From: an uncultured Helicobacter sp. | GTDB lineage: Bacteria; Campylobacterota; Campylobacteria; Campylobacterales; Helicobacteraceae | Assembly (NCBI GenBank): GCA_947179285.1 | Contig: CAMXAV010000061.1 | Location: 1-5,663, forward strand | Reading direction: 5' to 3' | Length of the DNA stretch: 5,663 bases | In this document: in pieces, positions 1 through 5,663 of the stretch | Numbering within the stretch: position 1 is the stretch's first letter | How the letters are laid out: the number at the start of each line of letters is the position of its first letter | Notes under the pieces: generated by a model | Seen by the model: the letters and a program-made list of their open reading frames with translations, nothing else | What the model was told of the DNA's origin: nothing | The model's database searches: none | Made by a program: the position numbers and the translations under genes

Positions 1-1118
1 TTTACAGCCATGGCAACGGCGTCTATGACCTCGCGGCAATCGACAAACGCATTAGCCACTTCCAGCCCGAAGGCGGCTTGTTTACTTTTGAGCAAATCAT
101 CGTTCCTATGGATATTGACAGATTCTACAATCCGCCCGTAACGCAAGAGGCGCTTTTTGCCGAGGGCAGCCGCTACCCCAAAGACAAGATTGTCTTGGGC
201 GTGATTGGGCGGCTCGTGAAGGTTGATTGCGAGGAATACCTCGCCACAATCGCCGATGTGATGCACCAAAACCCCGAGACGATTTTTATCGCCGCAGGAA
301 TGGGCAACACGCACAGCGTGCGCGAAAAGGTGCGCAAGCTCGGAATCCCAGACGAGCGATTCTACATGCCCGGGCATATCGACCCACATTTGTATGGGCA
401 TCTCATCGATATTTTCTGCAACACCTTCCCGCTCGTGCAGGGCGAGAGTTTGAGCGAGTTTATGCACAAGGGCAGAGCGTTTATCAGCCTCGATGTGAAT
501 CATTGGCATGACAAATACCTCGCGGCAGATTTTGGCGAGGAGCTCCACGCGCTCAAGCTGTCGCAAACCGTGCTGCTCTATATCCGCAACGTGGAGGATT
601 GCAAGGCGGGGCTTATGAATTGGAACGAGATTTTGGACAATCCCGAATCCGTGCTGCTCTGCACGCCCGCCCAACACGAGATTCTCGCCCCGCTCGTGCC
701 CAAAGGCTGCAAGCTGCTTGTCGTTGAGAAGGGCGAGGAAGATATGAGGCTTCTCGCCGATAATGTGTTCGCTGTCATCGACAATGCGTTGCGCATGACT
801 AATGGCGCAGTCATACGGCTTGTGGCAAAGCCATTGTTCCGATTCTTGCGCTACTATCAGGGCGTAGACGTCTACAACCGCTGCTATACCGAGTTTATGC
901 CCAAACATGCTGATATGTTTACGAGCGATAATGGAATGCCGATTGGATACCATGTTTTCGCCTATACCATTGAAGAATATAAGCAAAAACTCAACCGAAT
1001 CATTCAAGACAAACATTTGCGCGACAAAATCGGCAAGTCCTTTACGATGCAATTTGAGTTTTTGCACAAAGAGCGACAAGAGCTTTGCGTCAAAACATTT
1101 ATGAGAATCTGCCAATGA
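1..1118 (+). CDS. GT-B glycosyltransferase, GT4/GT41-like, 5' end missing
   Basis: Partial gene: the frame is open from base 3, so the true start lies left of the window and the in-frame TTG at 78 is only an internal Leu codon. About 371 residues are visible. Reading from base 3, a GT4-like linker (PMDIDRF, like the usual NGVDxxRF) is followed by the C-terminal donor-binding Rossmann domain: VIGRL near residue 67, a strand ending AAGMGN, FYMPGHI, then DIFCNTFP...QGESLSEFMHKG at about 136-158. That last block matches the nucleotide-sugar-binding E-rich motif of retaining GT-B enzymes. The tail (EYKQKL...LRDKIGK) is the usual closing helix region. Between them lies an unusual segment of about 140 residues that I do not recognise. 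The enzyme should transfer a sugar from a nucleotide donor to a glycan or protein at the cytoplasmic face of the membrane; no membrane segment is visible. Donor and acceptor are unknown. Its stop overlaps the next start (ATGA), so the two are probably translated together. Confidence 0.8.
   Translation, partial: YSHGNGVYDLAAIDKRISHFQPEGGLFTFEQIIVPMDIDRFYNPPVTQEALFAEGSRYPKDKIVLGVIGRLVKVDCEEYLATIADVMHQNPETIFIAAGMGNTHSVREKVRKLGIPDERFYMPGHIDPHLYGHLIDIFCNTFPLVQGESLSEFMHKGRAFISLDVNHWHDKYLAADFGEELHALKLSQTVLLYIRNVEDCKAGLMNWNEILDNPESVLLCTPAQHEILAPLVPKGCKLLVVEKGEEDMRLLADNVFAVIDNALRMTNGAVIRLVAKPLFRFLRYYQGVDVYNRCYTEFMPKHADMFTSDNGMPIGYHVFAYTIEEYKQKLNRIIQDKHLRDKIGKSFTMQFEFLHKERQELCVKTFMRICQ
1115..1118 (+). 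promoter_or_regulatory. ATGA stop/start overlap (translational coupling)
   Basis: The radical SAM start codon ATG (1115-1117) overlaps the glycosyltransferase stop TGA (1116-1118). Only a weak purine stretch (GAGA, 1103-1106) lies upstream, so initiation probably depends on ribosomes finishing the glycosyltransferase. The overlap is seen directly; coupling is inferred. Confidence 0.6.
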
Positions 1119-1948
1119 CAACCGCTCCTTTTCCCTCACGCATTGTGCTCGAGCTCACGCCGCTATGCAACCTCGCATGCCACATGTGCCCGCGCCACTA
1201 TATCAAAGAAAGCGATGGCTATATGGATTCTGCGCTTTTCATGCGCCTTGTCGATGAGATTGTGGCGCATAATCCGCAGGCAATCGTTCTGCCCTTTTGG
1301 CGCGGCGAGAGCTGCTTGCACCCCGAGTTTGCCACGCTTTTGCAATACGCAATCGACAAGGGCTTGCGCATTCACCTTAGCACAAATGGGCATTTCATCA
1401 GCGAGCAAAATTGCGCCGCGTTCTATCAATGCGAGTTTTTGACCTTTAGCATTCACACGAACAAGGGCTATGAAAACGCACAAAAGATTCTCGCCAACAA
1501 GCCAAAAGATTGCGCAACAACATTCCAAATCTCGTTTGTCGATTCCGAAAAGACCACAGCAGCATATCTGCAACATTGCGTGAGCGATAGCAATCTTTTG
1601 GGCTTTGATAGCATTCGCCTCTATAAAGAGCACACGCTCAATGGCGAGTTTGGCAAAGGCGGCGCAAGCAGCGCACGCAAGCGCGTTTTCTGCCCCAAGC
1701 TGTTGCACACATTCGTGGTGAGCAGCGATGGCTATTTTAGCCGCTGCAACCATATTTGGAAGACCCAAAAAGAGCACAATTTGCATGATGAGAGCATCGC
1801 GCATGTCTGGCAATGCGAAACCATGCAAAACATTCGCCGCGATTATCCCGATTCGCAATGCGCGCCATGCGACCAATGGAGCGGACACACATGCGGGGAA
1901 TCGTGGCAAAACCATAATGGCACAATCGTGCATAATGTCTTTGATTAG
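1115..1948 (+). CDS. Radical SAM protein with SPASM-type C-terminus
   Basis: 277 residues from ATG at 1115. I chose this start because it overlaps the previous stop (ATGA) and places the cluster motif about 18 residues in, as is usual; a TTG at 1085 would add ten residues. Cys18, Cys22 and Cys25 form CX3CX2C, the [4Fe-4S]/SAM site (TPLCNLACHMC). The GGE-like SAM amino-group motif appears as RGES at 63-66, followed by LHPEF. HLSTNG at 87-92 is a typical barrel strand. The C-terminal part has Cys193-X12-Gly206-X4-Cys211, then Cys249-X2-Cys252-X7-Cys260, close to the SPASM pattern that binds auxiliary Fe-S clusters. SPASM/twitch enzymes include peptide maturases, sulfatase maturases and the aminocyclitol dehydrogenase BtrN. 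The substrate is not readable from sequence. Its place beside a sugar aminotransferase suggests radical chemistry on a sugar or sugar precursor (inference). No RiPP precursor or sulfatase gene is visible. The family call is firm, the role open. Confidence 0.88.
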   Translation: MTTAPFPSRIVLELTPLCNLACHMCPRHYIKESDGYMDSALFMRLVDEIVAHNPQAIVLPFWRGESCLHPEFATLLQYAIDKGLRIHLSTNGHFISEQNCAAFYQCEFLTFSIHTNKGYENAQKILANKPKDCATTFQISFVDSEKTTAAYLQHCVSDSNLLGFDSIRLYKEHTLNGEFGKGGASSARKRVFCPKLLHTFVVSSDGYFSRCNHIWKTQKEHNLHDESIAHVWQCETMQNIRRDYPDSQCAPCDQWSGHTCGESWQNHNGTIVHNVFD

Positions 1949-1951
1949 GAG
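1947..1951 (+). promoter_or_regulatory. Shine-Dalgarno for the aminotransferase gene
   Basis: AGGAG lies five bases before the ATG at 1957 and overlaps the TAG stop of the radical SAM gene (1946-1948). It supports 1957 as the aminotransferase start. Confidence 0.75.
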
Positions 1952-1956
1952 TTGCC

Positions 1957-3129
1957 ATGCAGATTCCCATTAGCAAGCCCTATTTTGACGAGCACGACAA
2001 ACAAAACCTCACAAAGCCGCTTGAAAGCAGCTGGGTCGTGCAAGGTCCGTTCGTCAAAGAGTTCGAGAATCTCTTCGCCGCCTTTGCGCATGTGCCGTTT
2101 GCCGTTGCGTGTAGCAATTGCACCACAGCGCTCCATCTCGGGCTGCGTGCGCTTGGAATCGGCGCTGGCGCGCATGTGATTCTGCCAAGCTTCACCTATA
2201 TTGCTTCGGCAAACGCTGTGGAATACACGGGCGCAACGCCTGTGTTTTGCGACATTGATTTGCGCACATTCAACCTCGACATCGATTCGTTGCAACGCAT
2301 TTTGGAATCCCGCAAAATCGATGCCATCATGCCCGTGCATCTCTTCGGGCTTTGCGCCGATATGCCACGCATACTCGAGCTTGCAAAACATTATCATATC
2401 CCCATCATCGAAGATGCGGCATGCGGTTTCGACAGCTGGATTGGCGCACAACATAGCGGCAGCTTTGGGGATTGTGGCTGCTTTAGCTTCCACCCGCGCA
2501 AGGCAATCAGCACGGGCGAGGGCGGAATGCTCATCGCCAAAAGCGCCGCACTTGGCGATTTGGCGCGTTCCTTGCGCGACCATGGGGCGAGCACATCGGA
2601 CTTGGAACGGCACAAAACGGGCGGCTCGCTGTTGCCCAATTTCGACATTCTAGGCTACAACTACCGACTAACCGACATTCAAGGCGCGCTCGGCGTTTCG
2701 CAAATGCAAAAAGCCGCGTTCATCATGGAACGCAGGCGCGCAATCGCAAGCGCCTATTTTGCCGCGCTTGCCGACCACCCCTTCTTGCTTGCCCCCATGA
2801 TTCCAAAGGGCTACACGCATGGATTTCAAAGCTTTGTTTGCCTCTTTGGCGGCGCACAAGCGCTCGAGGCACGCACGCTTGCGCAAATCGATTCGCTCAA
2901 CGCGCAACGCAATGCGTTTATGCAAAAGCTCGAGCAAAAGGGAATCGCGACACGACAGGGCACGCATGCGGTGCATACGCTCGGATTCTACCGCAACAAA
3001 TATGGGCTTAGAGACGAGGATTATATCAAGAGCTATGCGGCAGATAGGCTGTCGATTTCGCTGCCGCTGTATGCGTCTATGAGCGAAGCCGAGCTCGACT
3101 ATGTCCTTGCCAACCTTAGGGCGCTATAA
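1957..3129 (+). CDS. DegT/DnrJ/EryC1/StrS-family PLP-dependent sugar aminotransferase
   Basis: 390 residues, the normal length for the family, from ATG at 1957 behind a good Shine-Dalgarno. These fold-type I enzymes transfer an amino group, usually from glutamate, to a keto-sugar nucleotide in the cytoplasm. Visible marks: the N-terminal KPYF and the SSWVVQGP strand (substrate and dimer region), ACSNCTTALHLGL at 51-63 (PLP phosphate site), PSFTYIASANAV at 77-88, DID at 99-101, IEDAAC with Asp153 (pairs with the PLP ring nitrogen), SFHPRK with Lys182 (Schiff-base lysine) followed by STGEGGM, and NYRLTDIQGALG at 235-246. All catalytic elements are present, so it should be active. Whether it makes a 3-, 4- or 6-amino sugar cannot be told from sequence; perosamine synthetase-, ArnB- and WecE-like roles are all possible. 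The gene lies 8 bases after the radical SAM gene and its stop shares one base with the next start (TAATG), which fits one co-translated unit. Confidence 0.93.
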   Translation: MQIPISKPYFDEHDKQNLTKPLESSWVVQGPFVKEFENLFAAFAHVPFAVACSNCTTALHLGLRALGIGAGAHVILPSFTYIASANAVEYTGATPVFCDIDLRTFNLDIDSLQRILESRKIDAIMPVHLFGLCADMPRILELAKHYHIPIIEDAACGFDSWIGAQHSGSFGDCGCFSFHPRKAISTGEGGMLIAKSAALGDLARSLRDHGASTSDLERHKTGGSLLPNFDILGYNYRLTDIQGALGVSQMQKAAFIMERRRAIASAYFAALADHPFLLAPMIPKGYTHGFQSFVCLFGGAQALEARTLAQIDSLNAQRNAFMQKLEQKGIATRQGTHAVHTLGFYRNKYGLRDEDYIKSYAADRLSISLPLYASMSEAELDYVLANLRAL

Positions 3130-3131
3130 TG
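3118..3131 (+). promoter_or_regulatory. Weak Shine-Dalgarno and TAATG overlap at the asnB start
   Basis: AGGG at 3118-3121 lies seven bases before the asnB ATG (3129-3131), inside the last codons of the aminotransferase gene. The TAA stop (3127-3129) shares its last base with the ATG. The SD match is only moderate, so re-initiation after termination likely helps. The Cys2 nucleophile independently confirms this start. Confidence 0.6.
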
Positions 3132-5129
3132 TGCGGAATCGTGGGCGCACTTAGCCTCGCAACGCCGAGCGTGCAGACACAGAATCTCGAAGACATGCTT
3201 GCGCTCATGGCACATCGCGGACCCGATGACGCGGGCTATTTGTTCTACCACACAGGCACGCGGCACAAAAGCCAAGTGTCGTTCTATCAAAACTTTTGCG
3301 ATTCCGAGTTTGCGCACCTAAGCCCCCTTTTGCCATGCTTGCAAAATTCCCAAAGCCAAAAGGAGCTCGCACGGCATGAATGGGATTTGTTCCTCGCGCA
3401 CAGACGGCTTGCGATTATCGACAAATCGCCCGCCGGGCACCAGCCCATGAGCGACCTTTCGCGCAACATTTGGCTATGTTTCAATGGCGAAATCTACAAC
3501 TTCAAGGCATTACGCACAGAATTGCAACAGCTCGGACACCAATTCTTCACGCAAACCGACACCGAAGTGCTGCTCTATGCGTATGTGCAGTGGGGAATCG
3601 ATTGCGTACAGCGGCTCAATGGCATGTTTGCGTTTGCGCTTTATGATAATTTCAAAAAGCGGCTCTACCTTGCGCGCGACCGCTATGGGATTAAGCCGCT
3701 CTATTATGGCATCACTCCCGAAAAAACGCTCGTGTTTGCGAGCGAGAATCGCTCCATTGTGCGCTACGATTCGCGCTTTGGCGTGCTCGATTGCGAGGCT
3801 TTGCTCGAGTATTTCACGTTTCAAAACATCTTTACCGACAAGACATTTTTCAAGGGAATCCACCTCCTCCCCGCGGGGCATTATCTCACAATCGACCTCG
3901 CAACACAAAGAATCGACACGACACGTTATTGGGACTTTTGCTTTCAGGGCGCGACAAGCCTTGACGAAGACGAATGCGCGGCAGAGCTCGAGCGGCTTTT
4001 TCGCCAAAGCGTGTCGCGACAGCTTGTGTCTGATGTCCCTCTTGGGGGCTATCTTAGCGGCGGAATCGACAGCGGGAGCATTTGTGCGCTCGCCGCAAAA
4101 ACGTTGCCCTATCTCAACACCTTCACAATTGGTTTTGACCTCACAAGCGCAAAGGGAATCGAGCTTGGATACGATGAACGCGCCGTGAGCGAGCGGCTTT
4201 CGTATCTTTTCAAGACCGAACATTACGAAATGGTGCTCAAGAGTGGCGACATGGAACGTTGCCTACGCACCTTTGCCTACCACCTCGAAGAGCCGCGCGT
4301 GGGACAGAGCTATCCCAATTTCTATGCCGCAAAACTCGCGAGCCGATTCGTGCGTGTGGTTTTGAGCGGTTGCGGGGGCGATGAGCTGTTTGGCGGCTAT
4401 CCATGGCGCTATTATCAGGCGCTCGATTGCCATGATTTCGAGGATTATGTCGATAAATACTATCTCTTTTGGCAGCGGCTCGTGCCCAATAGCGAGCTCA
4501 AGCCCCTCTTTGCGCCCATTGCCAAAGATGTCGCGCATGTTTGGACGCGCGATATTTTTAGGAATGTGTTGCGCAACACGGCGCCGGCAAAAACACAAGA
4601 AGATTACATCAACAATTCTTTATATTTCGAGGCGAAGACATTTTTGCATGGGCTGCTTGTTGTCGAAGACAAGCTCTCGATGGCGCATTCGCTTGAAACG
4701 CGCGTGCCATTCTTGGACAACGAGCTTGTCGATTTTGCCCAAAGCATTCCACTGCGCTACAAGCTTCGCAATCTCGAACATCAACGCATTAACGAGAACG
4801 ACTTGGGCAGCAAACGTGCGGTCTTGAAAAAGACAAACGATGGCAAGCTCATTTTGCGCAAAATGCTGCACAGCCTTTTGCCAAGCGAGGTTACAGACGC
4901 GATTAAGAAAGGCTTCTCGAGCCCCGATAGCAGCTGGTTTGAGGGCGAATCGCTCGCCTTTGTGCGCGCAAAGCTTTTTGACAAAAACGCGCCATTGTTT
5001 GATTATCTTGACTACAATACAACACATCGCCTCGTGAGCGAACATTTGGAAGGCAAGGCGAATCGCCGATTGTTCATTTGGTCATTGCTCAATTTCAACG
5101 AATGGTGTACAATCAACCTTAGGAGGTAA
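3129..5129 (+). CDS. asnB: Asparagine synthetase (glutamine-hydrolysing)-type amidotransferase, atypical synthetase site
   Basis: 666 residues, longer than E. coli AsnB (554) and in the range of the long AsnB homologues common in polysaccharide loci. The start is fixed because Cys2, exposed after removal of Met1, is the glutaminase nucleophile (MCGIVG). Glutaminase domain: HRGPDD at 29-34, AHRRLAI with Arg93, FNGEIYN at 118-124 and Asp144, matching E. coli Arg49, Asn74/Glu76 and Asp98 by motif. Synthetase domain: PP-loop SGGIDS at 310-315 for ATP, LSGCGGDELFGGY at 412-424, EDKLSMAHSLETRVPFLD at 513-530, and KKGF at 593-596, whose Lys593 aligns with catalytic Lys449. Two oddities: about 40 extra residues between the RGPD and HRRL motifs, and Cys415 where AsnB has Glu348. 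The reaction would be glutamine- and ATP-dependent amide formation on aspartate or, given the locus and the changed residue, perhaps on a uronic acid or another carboxylate (inference). It shares one base with the aminotransferase gene and ends two bases before the methyltransferase gene. Confidence 0.92.
   Translation: MCGIVGALSLATPSVQTQNLEDMLALMAHRGPDDAGYLFYHTGTRHKSQVSFYQNFCDSEFAHLSPLLPCLQNSQSQKELARHEWDLFLAHRRLAIIDKSPAGHQPMSDLSRNIWLCFNGEIYNFKALRTELQQLGHQFFTQTDTEVLLYAYVQWGIDCVQRLNGMFAFALYDNFKKRLYLARDRYGIKPLYYGITPEKTLVFASENRSIVRYDSRFGVLDCEALLEYFTFQNIFTDKTFFKGIHLLPAGHYLTIDLATQRIDTTRYWDFCFQGATSLDEDECAAELERLFRQSVSRQLVSDVPLGGYLSGGIDSGSICALAAKTLPYLNTFTIGFDLTSAKGIELGYDERAVSERLSYLFKTEHYEMVLKSGDMERCLRTFAYHLEEPRVGQSYPNFYAAKLASRFVRVVLSGCGGDELFGGYPWRYYQALDCHDFEDYVDKYYLFWQRLVPNSELKPLFAPIAKDVAHVWTRDIFRNVLRNTAPAKTQEDYINNSLYFEAKTFLHGLLVVEDKLSMAHSLETRVPFLDNELVDFAQSIPLRYKLRNLEHQRINENDLGSKRAVLKKTNDGKLILRKMLHSLLPSEVTDAIKKGFSSPDSSWFEGESLAFVRAKLFDKNAPLFDYLDYNTTHRLVSEHLEGKANRRLFIWSLLNFNEWCTINLRR
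5121..5126 (+). promoter_or_regulatory. Perfect Shine-Dalgarno for the methyltransferase, made of the last two asnB codons
   Basis: AGGAGG, five bases before the ATG at 5132, is at the same time the last two sense codons (Arg-Arg, AGG AGG) of asnB before its TAA stop. It is the strongest ribosome binding site in the window and suggests the methyltransferase can be initiated efficiently on its own. AGG is otherwise a minority Arg codon here, CGC being usual. Confidence 0.8.
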
Positions 5130-5131
5130 CG

Positions 5132-5663
5132 ATGGACATACAGACTCTTTTTACTAAGCCGATTCCATTCAATGCGCAACATTTTGCAAACGATTTGCAA
5201 GCGGTTGCGAAGAATCAGGCGCAAACGGCAGATGTGTTTAGCAAAAAATGGATTGGCTATGCCAACAAATCAGAAGAAGGCGAACAGCAGCGGCTGTGGG
5301 ACTTTCAAAAAGAATGGTATTTGCGGCTCTATGGCTTTTCTAGTGTCGAGGCGCTCGCGGAGTTTTTGCAGCAGCAACATGTTGTTTTTGACGCGGGTTG
5401 TGGGCTGGGCTATCTTTCCGATTGGTTTGCGAGCCTCGCGCCCGAAACGCTCATCATCGGAATGGACATTTCAGAGGCGGCAGAGGAGGCAAGCAGACGC
5501 CATCAGCGCCCAAATCTCTATTTTTTGCGCGGCGATATTGCGCGCACGCCCTTTGCCGATGCGGTGGTGGACTATGTCAGCTGCCATGCCGTCATCATGC
5601 ACACTCAAGACCCAGCCGCGACATTTGCCGAGCTCACACGTGTGCTCAAAGACGCGCCAAAAG
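5132..5663 (+). CDS. Class I SAM-dependent methyltransferase, 3' end missing
   Basis: Partial gene: 177 codons are visible and the frame is open at the right edge. The ATG at 5132 follows a perfect AGGAGG with five bases between. The first 80 or so residues form a helical, Trp- and Gln-rich lead-in (FSKKWIGYAN, then LWDFQKEWYLRL), like the cap seen in methyltransferases of glycan loci. Then comes the Rossmann core: motif I VFDAGCGLG at 85-93 (SAM binding), GMDIS at 110-114 with Asp112 in the acidic position that binds the SAM ribose, a GDI loop at 134-136, TPFAD at 139-143 (post-II region), and FAELTRVLK at 165-173, the usual helix after motif IV in Methyltransf_11 proteins. It probably methylates a hydroxyl or amine of a sugar made or carried by this pathway. 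Target atom and substrate are unknown, and a small-molecule or lipid target is also possible. Confidence 0.87.
   Translation, partial: MDIQTLFTKPIPFNAQHFANDLQAVAKNQAQTADVFSKKWIGYANKSEEGEQQRLWDFQKEWYLRLYGFSSVEALAEFLQQQHVVFDAGCGLGYLSDWFASLAPETLIIGMDISEAAEEASRRHQRPNLYFLRGDIARTPFADAVVDYVSCHAVIMHTQDPAATFAELTRVLKDAPK

Noticed and set aside
78..80. TTG as a start codon for the glycosyltransferase
   Set aside because: The frame stays open to the left edge with family-like sequence and there is no Shine-Dalgarno, so this is an internal Leu codon.
1085..1087. TTG start for the radical SAM gene
   Set aside because: The ATG at 1115 gives the classic ATGA overlap and normal motif spacing; the ten extra residues add nothing recognisable.
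1163..1933. Long antisense open frame (256 codons) opposite the radical SAM gene
   Set aside because: It lies wholly opposite a gene with clear catalytic motifs, has no convincing ribosome binding site, and its product is a low-complexity Ala/Ile/Cys-rich sequence without recognisable motifs. It arises because TTA, CTA and TCA are rare codons in the sense gene.
1115..1948. Radical SAM protein as a RiPP maturase
   Set aside because: SPASM enzymes often act on peptides, but no small precursor peptide gene fits in the gaps of 8 bases or less and the neighbours are sugar enzymes. It cannot be excluded from outside the window.
1945..2613. Antisense open frame (222 codons) opposite the aminotransferase gene
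   Set aside because: It is embedded in a fully conserved aminotransferase and has no domain or upstream signal of its own.
3484..4188. Same-strand shifted open frame (234 codons) inside asnB
   Set aside because: The Ser/Arg-rich product is typical of a shifted frame, while the asnB frame carries the catalytic motifs throughout. No frameshift in asnB is seen.
3510..4223. Antisense open frame (237 codons) opposite asnB
   Set aside because: Same cause: biased sense codon use keeps the opposite strand open. No motif or start signal supports it.
5240..5246. Short A-run and other homopolymers as phase-variation tracts
   Set aside because: The longest runs are only about five to six bases, too short to suggest slipped-strand switching, and all frames around them are intact.

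Overview
The window is one uninterrupted, same-strand (+) run of five genes from a bacterium. Only two bases plus one 8-base gap lie between genes; elsewhere neighbours overlap. In order: the 3' part of a GT-B glycosyltransferase (enters from the left edge, ends 1118), a radical SAM/SPASM protein (1115-1948), a DegT/DnrJ/EryC1/StrS-type PLP aminotransferase (1957-3129), a glutamine-dependent asparagine synthetase-type amidotransferase (3129-5129), and the 5' part of a class I SAM-dependent methyltransferase (5132 to the right edge). No stretch over 300 bases lacks a gene. I see no RNA gene, mobile element, CRISPR array, internal promoter or terminator.

The gene content is that of a glycan locus (O-antigen, capsule, LPS outer core or protein glycosylation) or, less likely, a small-molecule aminosugar/aminocyclitol pathway. 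The aminotransferase would put an amine on a keto-sugar nucleotide, the amidotransferase would make an amide (free asparagine or an amidated sugar acid), the methyltransferase and radical SAM enzyme would modify the sugar or a precursor, and the glycosyltransferase would transfer a sugar. The order of steps and the substrates are inference. Base composition is near 50% GC by eye, with CGC, AGC, GGC and CAA favoured. The species cannot be fixed from this; a Gram-negative bacterium is plausible but unproven.

The most interesting points are: (1) in the asparagine synthetase homologue the synthetase-site loop reads SGCGGDE, with Cys415 at the place where E. coli AsnB has its catalytic Glu348, while the glutaminase residues, PP-loop and presumed catalytic lysine are kept, so its acceptor may not be aspartate; (2) a segment of roughly 140 residues interrupts the C-terminal half of the glycosyltransferase; (3) a radical SAM enzyme with a SPASM-type cysteine pattern sits next to a sugar aminotransferase; (4) the same 10-mer lies exactly 18 bases upstream of two successive start codons, and one of these Shine-Dalgarno sites is made of the last two Arg codons of the previous gene; (5) two sequence biases, GAWTC excess with near absence of GASTC, and GGA as the Gly codon before Ile/Met.
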